A model generated the notes under the pieces. That model had not been told where the DNA came from, did not search any database, and saw only the letters and a program-made list of their open reading frames with translations. Position numbers and translations under genes: made by a program. From the NCBI GenBank assembly GCA_020635815.1, contig JACJZB010000006.1:109292-173291 (forward strand): a DNA stretch of 64,000 nt, written 5' to 3'. Source of the stretch: Flavobacteriales bacterium (GTDB taxonomy: Bacteria > Bacteroidota > Bacteroidia > Flavobacteriales_E > Vicingaceae). This document shows positions 39,092 through 47,930 of the stretch, piece by piece. Each line of letters begins with the position of its first letter. Within the stretch, counting starts at the first letter, position 1.

Positions 39092-40726
39092 ATGCAAAAA
39101 ACAGACAGTGTTTTACAAACGAAAATGAACTCAAACCTTAAACCTCAAACTTTAAACCATCAAACTGATTTCCTAATTATAGGTTCAGGCATTGCTGGGT
39201 TAAGTTATGCTTACAAAGTTGCTGAACACTTCAAACAAAAGAATGAAACAGTTACTATAACAATCGTTACCAAAGATAAAATTGAAGAAAGTAATACAAA
39301 GTACGCTCAAGGAGGAATTGCTGGAGTAACCAAAAATACCGATTCGTTTGAAAATCATGTTAGAGATACACTCATTGCAGGTGATGGATTATGTGATGAA
39401 GAAGTTGTAAAAATGGTTGTAAAAAATGCTCCTATTCGTATTCAAGAATTAATAGATTGGGGAACTAATTTTGACAAAGATGAAGAAGGAGAATACGATT
39501 TAGCCAAAGAAGGTGGACACTCTGACCATCGTATTTTACATTATAAAGATTTAACGGGTAATGAGATTGAACGAGCTTTAATTCAAAAAGTTGAAAACCA
39601 TCCTTACATTACCATTTTAAACCACCATTTTGCTATTGATTTAATTACTCAACATCATTTAGGACAAGAAGTAAAAAGAAGCACTGCAAACAAAGAATGT
39701 TATGGTGTTTATGTTTTAAATCGAAAAACAAATCAAATTTTTACTTTACTTTCAAAAATTACACTTTTAGCTACTGGTGGGGTTGGACAAGCATACACCA
39801 ATACCACAAATCCTACAGTTGCTACAGGGGATGGAATTGCTATGGCATATCGAGCCAAAGCCATCATTAAAAACATGGAGTTTATTCAATTTCATCCTAC
39901 TGCTTTGTATAATCCAAACGACAATCCATCTTTTTTAATTTCTGAAGCCGTTCGTGGTGCAGGAGGAATTTTAAGAAACCATAAAGGCTATGCTTTTATG
40001 CAAGACTACGATAGCCGAAAAGATTTAGCTCCTCGTGATGTAGTTGCTCGTTCGATTGATGCTGAGATGAAAAAATCTGGTACTCCTCATGTTTATTTAG
40101 ATACCACCCATATTAGTAAAGAAAAACTAGAAAGTCATTTTCCTACCATTTTCAAAAAATGCTTATCCATTGGAATTGACATTACTCAGAATTTTATCCC
40201 CGTTGTTCCTGCTGCTCATTATTTGTGCGGTGGAATCGAAGTAAATAAACATGCTGAAAGTAGTATTAAAAACTTATATGCTTCTGGCGAATGTGCTTGT
40301 ACGGGCCTACATGGAGCAAATCGGCTTGCCTCCAACTCTTTAGTAGAAGCATTGGTTTTTTCTCATAATGCTTATTTAGAAGGAGTCAAAAGAATTTCTA
40401 TTATTTCTTTCCAAGAAAATATACCTGATTGGAATGATAAAGGAACACTTATTCAAAATGAAGAAATCTTAGTCTCTCAAACCAAAACAGAAATCCAAAA
40501 TATTTTGAGTAATTATGTTGGTATAGTTAGGTCTGAAAAAAGATTAGAAAGAGCTATTTCTCGGTTAAAATTAATTTTTAAAGAATCTGAACAATTATAT
40601 AATCAATCAAAAATAACAGTAAATATTTGTGAATTAAGAAACTTAAGGAGTGTCTCGTATTTAATTACAAAAGCAGCTCAAAATAGAAAGGAAAACGTTG
40701 GTTTACATTATGTTACCAACAAATAG
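39092..40726 (+). CDS. nadB: L-aspartate oxidase
   Basis: The flavoenzyme has FAD-binding FLIIGSGIAGLSYAYKVAE, YAQGGIAG, GGHSDHRILHYKD, EFIQFHPTALYNP, SEAVRGAGGILRN, RDVVARSID and YASGECACTGLHGANRLASNSLVEALVF, then a helical C-terminal domain. It oxidises aspartate to iminoaspartate using O2 or fumarate, feeding NadA. The reading frame opens at 39053 through a palindromic repeat, so the start is set at the ATG 39092; the ATG at 39125 is also possible. Residues before the FAD motif (NSNLKPQTLNHQ) look like heptamer-repeat translation. Confidence 0.95.
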   Translation: MQKTDSVLQTKMNSNLKPQTLNHQTDFLIIGSGIAGLSYAYKVAEHFKQKNETVTITIVTKDKIEESNTKYAQGGIAGVTKNTDSFENHVRDTLIAGDGLCDEEVVKMVVKNAPIRIQELIDWGTNFDKDEEGEYDLAKEGGHSDHRILHYKDLTGNEIERALIQKVENHPYITILNHHFAIDLITQHHLGQEVKRSTANKECYGVYVLNRKTNQIFTLLSKITLLATGGVGQAYTNTTNPTVATGDGIAMAYRAKAIIKNMEFIQFHPTALYNPNDNPSFLISEAVRGAGGILRNHKGYAFMQDYDSRKDLAPRDVVARSIDAEMKKSGTPHVYLDTTHISKEKLESHFPTIFKKCLSIGIDITQNFIPVVPAAHYLCGGIEVNKHAESSIKNLYASGECACTGLHGANRLASNSLVEALVFSHNAYLEGVKRISIISFQENIPDWNDKGTLIQNEEILVSQTKTEIQNILSNYVGIVRSEKRLERAISRLKLIFKESEQLYNQSKITVNICELRNLRSVSYLITKAAQNRKENVGLHYVTNK

Positions 40727-40770
40727 CTCCTATTTTATTTTGAAACAACTGCCAAAAGACAATTTTAATC

Positions 40771-40784
40771 ATGACCCTTATCAT
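40771..40784. promoter_or_regulatory. FNR-like binding site ATGAC-CCTT-ATCAT
   Basis: The site follows the TGA-N6-TCA pattern of FNR sites. Its centre is about 44 bases upstream of the predicted start of transcription, near the -41.5 position typical of FNR-activated promoters. An FNR-like gene lies 5.2 kb away in the same module. Confidence 0.65.
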
Positions 40785-40807
40785 GTTTTTTATGTTGTAT
40801 AACACAT

Positions 40808-40815
40808 TATATTTG
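40808..40815 (+). promoter_or_regulatory. -7 box TATATTTG of the cbb3 oxidase operon
   Basis: An exact TAnnTTTG match 18 bases before the ccoS ATG, with the FNR-like site 24 bases upstream in place of a clear -33 element, as expected for an activator-dependent promoter. Confidence 0.65.
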
Positions 40816-40832
40816 CTGAATAATTTAATATC

Positions 40833-41018
40833 ATGAGTGTTTTATTCATTTTAATAATTGTTAGTTTAACTGTAGCTACAGGTTTTCTTGGAGCTTTCAT
40901 TTGGTCGGTAAAAAACGGTCAATATGAAGATGGTTATACCCCTTCAGTAAGAATGCTATTTGATGATGAATTAAAAACTTCAGAAACTAAAGAAGAAAAA
41001 TCTATTCATAAAACTTAA
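40833..41018 (+). CDS. ccoS: cbb3 oxidase maturation protein CcoS
   Basis: A 61-residue protein with one membrane helix (LFILIIVSLTVATGFLGAFIWSV) followed by NGQYEDGYTPSVRMLFDD, the CcoS signature. CcoS is needed to bring haem and copper cofactors into the cbb3 oxidase. It is the first gene of the structural operon and precedes the fused CcoN-CcoO gene by 14 bases. Confidence 0.95.
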   Translation: MSVLFILIIVSLTVATGFLGAFIWSVKNGQYEDGYTPSVRMLFDDELKTSETKEEKSIHKT

Positions 41019-41032
41019 TTAAAACTTTAAAA

Positions 41033-43171
41033 ATGTCAGGACAGATAGAAAAATTTTATTATGACAACAAAATCGTAAAGCTTTTTGCTTTTGCTACCAT
41101 TTTTTGGGGAGTTGTAGGTATGCTTGTTGGCTTGCTGGTTGCATTACAAATTTACATTCCAGCTCTAAACTTTAATTTAGAGTTTACCACTTTTGGTAGA
41201 ACAAGACCTTTGCACACTAATGCAGTAATATTTGCATTTGTTGGGAATGGTATTTTCACAGGAGTTTATTACTCTTTACAACGGTTATTAAAAACCAGAA
41301 TGTGGAGTGATAAATTGAGTATGATAAACTTTTGGGGATGGCAAGGAATTATTGTTGCTGCAGCAATCACTCTTTTAATGGGTTTTACTACGAGTAAAGA
41401 ATATGCTGAATTAGAATGGCCAATTGACATTGCTATTGCAGGTATTTGGGTTGTTTTTGGATGGAACATGTTTGCAACTATTTTAAAAAGAAGAGAACGC
41501 CACTTATATGTTGCTATATGGTTTTACATCGGAACATTTGTAACCGTTGCTGTTTTACACATCGTTAATTCATTGGCTCTACCAGTGAGTTTCTTGAAAA
41601 GTTACCCTATTTATGCTGGTGTTCAAGATGCCTTAGTACAATGGTGGTATGGGCATAATGCCGTTGCATTCTTTTTAACAACTCCATATTTAGGTTTAAT
41701 GTACTACTTTGTTCCTAAAGCAGTTAAACGTCCTGTTTATTCATATAAACTATCTATTATCCATTTTTGGGCATTAATCTTCTTATACATTTGGGCTGGA
41801 CCTCACCACTTGTTATATACATCTTTACCTGAATGGGTACAAACATTAGGTGTTGTATTTTCTGTGATGTTAATTGCTCCTTCTTGGGGTGGTATGATAA
41901 ATGGTTTATTAACCATGCGTGGTGCTTGGGATAGAGTTAGAGATAGTGCAGTACTAAAATTCTTTGTAGTAGCAATTACTGCTTACGGTATGTCAACTTT
42001 CGAAGGACCAATGCTATCGCTTAAAAGTGTAAACGCAATTAGCCACTTTACAGATTGGACTGTTGCTCACGTACATATTGGAGCTTTAGGATGGAATGGG
42101 TTTTTAACCTTTGGTATGATTTACTGGTTAATTCCTCGAATGTTTAAAAATAAATTATATTCTCAAAAATTAGCAAATGCACACTTTTGGATTGGAACAA
42201 TAGGTATATTATTCTACGCACTACCATTATATTGGGCTGGATTTACTCAATATTTAATGTGGCAAGAATTTACTCCTGACGGATTTTTAGCTTACCCTAA
42301 CTTCTTAGAAACAGTTACTCAAATATTACCAATGTATGCCATGAGAAGTCTTGGTGGTGCACTATACTTTACTGGTGTTATTTTGTTTGTAATCAATATC
42401 TGGAAAACTGTTAAAACTGGTTCTTTCGAAGCAAATGAAGCTGCTGAAGCTCCTGCATTAGAAAAAGAATACTTTGCTGGATTAGGTGAGCACTGGCACA
42501 GACCAATTGAAAGAAAACCTGTTCGATTATTAATTTTTGCCTTAATTGTTATTCTTATTGGTGGTGCTGTAGAGATGATGCCAACATTTTTGGTAAAATC
42601 AAACATACCAACTATTGAAGCGGTAAAACCTTACACTCCATTAGAACTACAAGGTAGAGATATTTACATCAAAGAAGGTTGTAATAACTGTCACTCGCAA
42701 ATGGTAAGACCATTTAGACATGAAGTAGAACGCTTTGGTGAATACTCTAAATCTGGAGAAGCAGTGTATGATCATCCACATTTATGGGGTTCTAAACGAA
42801 CTGGCCCAGATTTGGCTCGTGAAGGTTCTAAAAAATTACGTAAGTCGCACTCTTGGCATTACAACCACATGTTCGACCCAACAACAATGTCTCCAGGTTC
42901 AATTATGCCACGATACCCTTGGTTAATGTTTAAAGACATTGATGTTAAAAGCACAACTTCTAAAATGGCTGTGATGCAAAAATTAGGTGTTCCTTATACT
43001 GATGATGAGATAAAATCGGGTAAAGAAAACCTAAAAGCTCAAGCAGAACAAATTGCTTCAGAGTTGAAGGAACAAGGGGTTAAAGAAGCTGATGCTAATA
43101 AAGAAATTATAGCATTAATTGCTTACTTACAACGCTTAGGTAGCGATATTGAAAAAACCGCCAAAAATTAA
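41033..43171 (+). CDS. ccoNO: cbb3-type cytochrome c oxidase, fused subunits CcoN-CcoO
   Basis: The 712-residue fusion is typical of this phylum. The CcoN part (about residues 1-470, twelve helices) has RPLHTNAVIFAFVGN, the CuB His in WWYGHNAVAFFLTTPYLGLMYY, GPHHLLYTSLP and VAHVHIGALGWNG for the haem ligands. A linker with one more helix leads to the CcoO part (about 530-712) with one haem c motif (EGCNNCHSQMVRPFRHE, near residue 550) and SIMPRYPW for the Met ligand. This high-affinity terminal oxidase reduces O2 to water and pumps protons under low oxygen. Confidence 0.97.
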   Translation: MSGQIEKFYYDNKIVKLFAFATIFWGVVGMLVGLLVALQIYIPALNFNLEFTTFGRTRPLHTNAVIFAFVGNGIFTGVYYSLQRLLKTRMWSDKLSMINFWGWQGIIVAAAITLLMGFTTSKEYAELEWPIDIAIAGIWVVFGWNMFATILKRRERHLYVAIWFYIGTFVTVAVLHIVNSLALPVSFLKSYPIYAGVQDALVQWWYGHNAVAFFLTTPYLGLMYYFVPKAVKRPVYSYKLSIIHFWALIFLYIWAGPHHLLYTSLPEWVQTLGVVFSVMLIAPSWGGMINGLLTMRGAWDRVRDSAVLKFFVVAITAYGMSTFEGPMLSLKSVNAISHFTDWTVAHVHIGALGWNGFLTFGMIYWLIPRMFKNKLYSQKLANAHFWIGTIGILFYALPLYWAGFTQYLMWQEFTPDGFLAYPNFLETVTQILPMYAMRSLGGALYFTGVILFVINIWKTVKTGSFEANEAAEAPALEKEYFAGLGEHWHRPIERKPVRLLIFALIVILIGGAVEMMPTFLVKSNIPTIEAVKPYTPLELQGRDIYIKEGCNNCHSQMVRPFRHEVERFGEYSKSGEAVYDHPHLWGSKRTGPDLAREGSKKLRKSHSWHYNHMFDPTTMSPGSIMPRYPWLMFKDIDVKSTTSKMAVMQKLGVPYTDDEIKSGKENLKAQAEQIASELKEQGVKEADANKEIIALIAYLQRLGSDIEKTAKN

Positions 43172-43176
43172 TAGCT

Positions 43177-43350
43177 ATGCTAAAATTTATAAAACATACA
43201 ATGGAAACAATAGATGGAATAGCCATATTCCCTATCATTTCCTTTGTCATCTTTTTTAGCTTCTTTATAGGATTACTAGTATGGGTATTCCGAACAGACA
43301 AAAGCTATATTAACCATGTTGAAAATCTTCCTTTACAAGGAGAAGAATAA
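43177..43350 (+). CDS. ccoQ: CcoQ-like small membrane protein
   Basis: A 57-residue protein starting MLKFIKHTMETIDG, with one membrane helix (AIFPIISFVIFFSFFIGLLVWVF) and a polar tail ending LPLQGEE. It lies six bases after the fused CcoNO gene and 20 bases before CcoP, the usual place for CcoQ, the small subunit that stabilises the oxidase. The size and topology agree. It is too short for many gene finders. Confidence 0.85.
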   Translation: MLKFIKHTMETIDGIAIFPIISFVIFFSFFIGLLVWVFRTDKSYINHVENLPLQGEE

Positions 43351-43370
43351 TATTATAAAAACTAAAAACA

Positions 43371-43949
43371 ATGAGCGACAATAAAAAATTAGTTGACGAA
43401 GTATTAGGAGAAAACCTACTTGATCATGAGTACGATGGTATAATGGAATTAGACAATAATTTACCTCCATGGTGGTTGTATATGTTCTATGGAACTATTA
43501 TTTTCTCCATTATCTATTCTTTCTACTTTTTCGGAATGGGAGATTTTAATCAGCAAGATGAACTAAACACAGAGATAGCTGTTGCCGAAGCACAGATAGC
43601 AAAGTATAAAGAAAAAAATGGCCCTGGAATTGATGAGAATTCTGCTGTATTATTAACCGATGCTGCCCAATTAGAAGATGGTAAAGCTATCTATGCAAAG
43701 AATTGTGTTGCCTGTCATGCTGCTAATGGTGGTGGCGGTGTAGGGCCAAACCTTACCGATGATGCTTGGCTACATGGAAATACAATAAATGATCTCTTTA
43801 AAGTGATTAAATACGGTGTTCCCGAAAAAGGAATGATTCCTTGGGAAAGTCAATTGAATCCTGAACAAATTCAGAATGTAGCAAGTTTTATTCTTACTGA
43901 ATTTAAAGGTAAAAATGTAAAAGGTGGTAAAGCACCCCAAGGAAGTTAA
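43371..43949 (+). CDS. ccoP: cbb3 oxidase subunit CcoP, mono-haem form
   Basis: The 192-residue protein begins with a cytoplasmic DHEYDGIMELDNNLPPWW segment and a membrane helix (FYGTIIFSIIYSFYFFGMG), and has a C-terminal cytochrome c domain with one haem motif (CVACHAANGGGGVGPNL, near residues 112-116) and EKGMIPWESQL for the Met ligand. Proteobacterial CcoP has two haems, and Bacteroidota forms often have one, as here. It feeds electrons to CcoO. Confidence 0.95.
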   Translation: MSDNKKLVDEVLGENLLDHEYDGIMELDNNLPPWWLYMFYGTIIFSIIYSFYFFGMGDFNQQDELNTEIAVAEAQIAKYKEKNGPGIDENSAVLLTDAAQLEDGKAIYAKNCVACHAANGGGGVGPNLTDDAWLHGNTINDLFKVIKYGVPEKGMIPWESQLNPEQIQNVASFILTEFKGKNVKGGKAPQGS

Positions 43950-43952
43950 GTA

Positions 43953-45374
43953 ATGGAAGATGATAAAATAAAAAGCGAAGAATCGTTTAGAGATAGGATT
44001 ACCACTGTTGATGAAGACGGAAAACGAAAATGGCTTTATCCAAAAAAACCAAAAGGAAAATTCTTTAACTACAGAACTGCATTAAGTTATTTTCTATTAC
44101 TGCTATTATTTATAACTCCTTGGATTAGAATTGGAGGCGAACCTCTAGTAATGATTAACATCGTTACTCGAAAATTTGTATTATTCGGACAAGTTTTTTG
44201 GCCTCAAGACTTTCATTTATTTGGTTTGATCATGATTACAATGGTCATATTTATTGTGCTATTTACAACCGTTTATGGCCGAATATTCTGTGGCTGGTTT
44301 TGTCCTCAAACTATTTTTATGGAAATGGTTTACCGTAAAATAGAATATTGGATAGATGGTGATTACAAGCAACAAATGAAGCTAAAAAAACAAGCTTGGA
44401 ATTTTGATAAGATATGGCGTAGAGTATTAAAATACAGCCTTTTTTATTTTATAGCTGTAATCATTGCCCATACATTTTTAGCTTATATTATTGGAAGTGA
44501 CGAATTAATTAGAATTCAAACATCACCTATACAAGAACATATTGGTGGTTTTATTTCTATCATCATTTTTAGCTGGGTATTCTTTTTTGTTTTTGCATGG
44601 TTTAGAGAGCAAGTTTGCTTAATTGTTTGCCCTTACGGTAGGCTACAAGGTGTAATGCTCGACCGAAACTCTTTAGTTGTTGCTTACGATTACATCAGAG
44701 GTGAAGGCAAAAAGGGGCGTGCAAAGTTCAAGAAAAATGAGTCTCGTTCAGAAGTTGGTAAAGGCGATTGTATAGATTGTAACCAATGTGTAGATGTTTG
44801 TCCAACAGGAATTGACATCCGTAACGGAACTCAATTAGAATGTATAAACTGTACTGCCTGCATGGACGCTTGTGATTTTATGATGGAAAAAACAGGTCAA
44901 GATATAGGCTTAATACGTATAGATTCTGAAAATGCCATTGCAAAACAAACCAAAAATAAATTTACAACACGATCGAAAGCCTATACTGCTATTTTGGTTT
45001 TATTAATGATTATTATTGTGTACTTGTTTACACTAAGAGGTTCTTTAGAAACTTCAATCTTAAGAACTCCTGGTATGATGTTTCAAGAACAAGAAGGGGG
45101 ATTTATTACCAATTTATATAATGTAAAAGTGGTTAATAAGTCGAGTAAGGAACTTGATTTAACCTTTAAACTTTTAAATGTTAAAGGCACAGTTGAAATG
45201 GTAGGTACTGATAACCTAACTATTAATAAAGGAGAAAGTAACCAACAAGCATTTTTTGTGAAAATTCATAAAGACGACTTAAAAGCCAAGAAAACTGAAC
45301 TTGTTATTGGTGTTTTTGAAGGAGATAAATTATTGGAAGAAGATAAAACAAACTTTTTAGGACCTGAGAAATAA
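43953..45374 (+). CDS. ccoG: cbb3 oxidase assembly factor CcoG (FixG/RdxA)
   Basis: The 473-residue protein has about five membrane helices, a NapH-like CGWFCPQTIFMEM motif and VCLIVCPYGRLQG, and a double [4Fe-4S] ferredoxin domain (DCIDCNQCVDVCPTGIDIR and ECINCTACMDACDFMM), followed by a periplasmic Ig-like C-terminal part. CcoG is a copper-reducing assembly factor of cbb3 oxidase. It starts three bases after the CcoP stop. Its stop codon is the first three bases of a tandem TAATTGA array. Confidence 0.95.
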   Translation: MEDDKIKSEESFRDRITTVDEDGKRKWLYPKKPKGKFFNYRTALSYFLLLLLFITPWIRIGGEPLVMINIVTRKFVLFGQVFWPQDFHLFGLIMITMVIFIVLFTTVYGRIFCGWFCPQTIFMEMVYRKIEYWIDGDYKQQMKLKKQAWNFDKIWRRVLKYSLFYFIAVIIAHTFLAYIIGSDELIRIQTSPIQEHIGGFISIIIFSWVFFFVFAWFREQVCLIVCPYGRLQGVMLDRNSLVVAYDYIRGEGKKGRAKFKKNESRSEVGKGDCIDCNQCVDVCPTGIDIRNGTQLECINCTACMDACDFMMEKTGQDIGLIRIDSENAIAKQTKNKFTTRSKAYTAILVLLMIIIVYLFTLRGSLETSILRTPGMMFQEQEGGFITNLYNVKVVNKSSKELDLTFKLLNVKGTVEMVGTDNLTINKGESNQQAFFVKIHKDDLKAKKTELVIGVFEGDKLLEEDKTNFLGPEK

Positions 45375-45448
45375 TTGATAATTGATAATTGATAATTGAT
45401 AATTGATAATTGATAATTGATAATTGATAATTGATAATTGATAATTGA
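45372..45448. repeat. Tandem heptanucleotide array, 11 x TAATTGA
   Basis: Eleven perfect TAATTGA copies without interruption. The first unit supplies the TAA stop of ccoG. Its other strand encodes a repeating INYQLS peptide in one frame, which is not a gene. Confidence 0.97.
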
Positions 45449-45542
45449 AGGTTTATGTTTATTCCTTTTATTAAAGTCATTAGCTAATAAACTTATCAAC
45501 TAACTTTATAAACTTTTAACTTTACACTTTTTAACTATTGCA

Positions 45543-45980
45543 ATGAAATTTAATTGGGGAACAGGAGCATTTTTACTTTTTGGAGGATTTGTAATCTTTA
45601 TGTTAGGATTGGTTTTTTATGCTTCCCAGCAAAAAAATGATTTAGTAACTGAAGATTATTACGAAAAAGAACTAGAGTTTAAAGATGTATTGGTAAAACA
45701 AGAACTTACTGAAAAATTAACAGAGCAACTTCAAATTGAAGTGAAGGCTAAAGCACTTACACTTAGTTTTCCTAAAGAAGTTGGGCACAATATTTCGGGC
45801 AAACTTTTCTTATTTAAACCATCAAATATTAATGATGATAAAGAAATTAGTTTTACAACTGACAATAGCTTTAAAAAAGTTGATTTATCAGGTTTTTCAA
45901 CTGGTATGTATAAGCTTAAAGTAAATTGGAATGCTGGTGAAAAGGAATATTACAATGAAGTGGAAATTGTAATTGAATAA
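45543..45980 (+). CDS. ccoH: FixH-like protein (CcoH)
   Basis: A 145-residue protein with one N-terminal membrane helix (FLLFGGFVIFMLGLVFYASQQ), then the LVTEDYYEKELEFKDVLVKQE segment characteristic of FixH, and a periplasmic beta domain. FixH/CcoH assists cbb3 oxidase assembly together with the copper ATPase CcoI and CcoG. It follows the heptamer array after about 95 bases. Confidence 0.9.
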   Translation: MKFNWGTGAFLLFGGFVIFMLGLVFYASQQKNDLVTEDYYEKELEFKDVLVKQELTEKLTEQLQIEVKAKALTLSFPKEVGHNISGKLFLFKPSNINDDKEISFTTDNSFKKVDLSGFSTGMYKLKVNWNAGEKEYYNEVEIVIE

Positions 45981-46053
45981 ACATTAAAACGATGTCAGTT
46001 TGAGTGATTCCGAATTTATTTCGAAATTGTATCGAAAACAAGTCGTTTCTATC

Positions 46054-46080
46054 CATCCTTCGACAGGCTCAGGATGACAG
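46054..46080. repeat. Dispersed repeat, CCTTCGACAGGCTCAGGATGAC type
   Basis: One copy of the widespread short repeat whose core is CTTCGACAGGCTCAG. Other copies lie at 48603, 48715, 58375, 59215, 62690, 63815 and 63870. Confidence 0.85.
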
Positions 46081-46137
46081 ACCGACACAAACACTCTTAA
46101 AAAACATACATCTAAAAAACATTATTAATTTCGTTTT

Positions 46138-46842
46138 ATGGAGATCTACATCACAGCATTTACAATTGGATTAATTGGAAGTTTCCATTGTATTGGTATG
46201 TGTGGCCCAATTGCTTTTGCTTTACCCATTAAAAAAAACACGCCTTTTTATCGAGTTTTTAGTGGTATTATTTACAATACTGGTAGAATAACCACTTATG
46301 TTTTATTTGGTCTTTTGTTTGGCACTTTAGGTCAAGGTATAAGCACAGCATCTACGCAACAAGGTATTTCTATAGCTTTAGGAATAGTGTTTATTCTTTC
46401 TGTACTCTTACCAAAATCGTTAATCAATAAAATAAACCCAACGGGTACAATTGGGTTTTACATTTCTAAAGTAAAAGTTGGGCTAAGTAAATTACTAAGC
46501 TCCTCTTCTACCCCTAATTTATTGTTAATTGGTTTACTAAATGGGTTATTACCATGTGGATTGGTTTATGCTGCTATTGGTGGTTCTATTGCAACTGGCA
46601 AAACCATAGATGGTGCTTTATACATGTTTGCTTTTGGTTTGGGTACTTTGCCCATGATGTTTACAGCAGTTATGCTTTCTAACTTTATTACCATTGGGTT
46701 TAGAAATAAAATAAAAAAACTAATACCTGTATTTGTAATTATTTTGGGTTGCCTTTTTATTCTTAGAGGATTAAATCTAAACATTCCTTACCTCAGCCCT
46801 AAAATAAATGTGGTTCAACCATTTATACAAGATTGTGATTAA
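46138..46842 (+). CDS. SafE/DsbD-like membrane protein, probable metal transporter
   Basis: The 234-residue integral membrane protein has six helices. The first starts with GLIGSFHCIGMCGPIAFALP, and a related NGLLPCGLVYAAIGGSIATG stretch opens the second half, typical of the DsbD_2/UreH-like TauE-SafE family. Members at the end of cbb3 operons in this phylum are thought to move copper or reducing power for oxidase assembly. The substrate is inferred only. A repeat-containing gap separates it from ccoH. Confidence 0.8.
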   Translation: MEIYITAFTIGLIGSFHCIGMCGPIAFALPIKKNTPFYRVFSGIIYNTGRITTYVLFGLLFGTLGQGISTASTQQGISIALGIVFILSVLLPKSLINKINPTGTIGFYISKVKVGLSKLLSSSSTPNLLLIGLLNGLLPCGLVYAAIGGSIATGKTIDGALYMFAFGLGTLPMMFTAVMLSNFITIGFRNKIKKLIPVFVIILGCLFILRGLNLNIPYLSPKINVVQPFIQDCD

Positions 46843-46847
46843 TTAAT

Positions 46848-46880
46848 TCTCCCCTTGAGGGGAGATAAAGAGGGGTGATT
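46848..46880. repeat. CCCC-type dispersed palindrome
   Basis: CTCCCCTTGAGGGGAG hairpin followed by AAAGAGGGG, between the SafE-like gene and the acetyltransferase gene. It is the same family as 39055-39090 and may also terminate transcription. Confidence 0.75.
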
Positions 46881-46899
46881 TATCGTGTTTTTACAAAAA

Positions 46900-47382
46900 A
46901 TGAATTTAACAATTAGACCCATACAACCCGAAGACAATGCCCAAATTGCAAAAGTAATTAGAGGAGCACTTGAAGATTTTAATGCCAACAAACCGGGCAC
47001 TGTTTATTTTGACCCCACTACTGACGATTTGTTTACCCTTTTTCATACACCAAACTCAGCTTATTATATCGCTTTGCTAAACGATGAAATTGTTGGAGGT
47101 TGTGGTATTTACCCTACCGACAATTTACCAGTTGGTTATGCCGAATTGGTAAAAATATATTTGCACAAAACTGCCCGAGGCAAAGGAATTGGAAAAAAAC
47201 TGATGCTAAAATGTTTTGAAAAAGTAAAAGAGTTAAATTACCAATACTTGTATTTAGAATCGATGCCAGAATTAGATATTGCTGTTGGCATGTACCAAAA
47301 AATGGGCTTTCATTTTATTGATAAACCACTTGGCAACTCTGGTCATTTTGGCTGTAACATTTGGATGGTGAAAGAGTTGTAA
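46900..47382 (+). CDS. GNAT family N-acetyltransferase
   Basis: The ATG at 46900 is preferred over the GTG at 46885, because the family usually begins MNLTIRPIQPEDN. The roughly 160-residue protein has the acetyl-CoA loop IYLHKTARGKGIGKKLMLKC, YLYLESMPELDIAVGMYQKMGF and a final HFGCNIWMVKEL. The substrate is unknown. The start is just downstream of a palindromic repeat. Confidence 0.9.
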   Translation: MNLTIRPIQPEDNAQIAKVIRGALEDFNANKPGTVYFDPTTDDLFTLFHTPNSAYYIALLNDEIVGGCGIYPTDNLPVGYAELVKIYLHKTARGKGIGKKLMLKCFEKVKELNYQYLYLESMPELDIAVGMYQKMGFHFIDKPLGNSGHFGCNIWMVKEL

Positions 47383-47437
47383 CATAAAATATTTTTTATA
47401 TACACAATAAAGACATCTAAGTTCTAGTTTATAATCT

Positions 47438-47920
47438 ATGAAAATTAATAAAATTAGAGATATAGTTCTTGTAATTATAGGGATACCTATTGGGCTAATT
47501 TGTTTAATAATAATTTTATATATCAGTATAATAGGCTATTGGAGTATTAGATATCCTGACCCAAGCTGTACCAACACAAATAAAATATTTAATGAATACA
47601 TACCTCCAAGCAATGAATACAAAACAGAATTAATTAGACTACTAAAAAAGACAAAAAAACTAGAAACAGATTACTGGTTTGGTGGCTACATTGATTCTGA
47701 ACATATTTCTATTTTTATTCAAAATGATAGTTTGTGTGTTAACGGATATATAACTGTAAATAAACATAAACTCAAAAATGATGGTGGTTTTATGACTCAT
47801 TTGATGACAGTTAAAGGTGCATCATATAATGGACCTTTGACGGGTGTTGAATTTGAATTTAGTTCAGCAGAAGAAAATCCTGAAATATTTTTAACAGCTG
47901 TAGAAGATATAATAGATTAA
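47438..47920 (+). CDS. Hypothetical protein with N-terminal membrane anchor
   Basis: A 160-residue protein with one long N-terminal hydrophobic helix (IVLVIIGIPIGLICLIIILYISII) and a soluble extracytoplasmic part with DYWFGGYIDSEHISIFI and FMTHLMTVKGASY. The family is not recognised. It is convergent with the endonuclease III gene, with ten bases between stop codons. Confidence 0.65.
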   Translation: MKINKIRDIVLVIIGIPIGLICLIIILYISIIGYWSIRYPDPSCTNTNKIFNEYIPPSNEYKTELIRLLKKTKKLETDYWFGGYIDSEHISIFIQNDSLCVNGYITVNKHKLKNDGGFMTHLMTVKGASYNGPLTGVEFEFSSAEENPEIFLTAVEDIID

Positions 47921-47930
47921 AAACACATCG

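Noticed and set aside
45266..45499. Minus-strand ORF with repeating INYQLS peptide
   Set aside because: It is only the other-strand translation of the TAATTGA tandem array and the end of ccoG.
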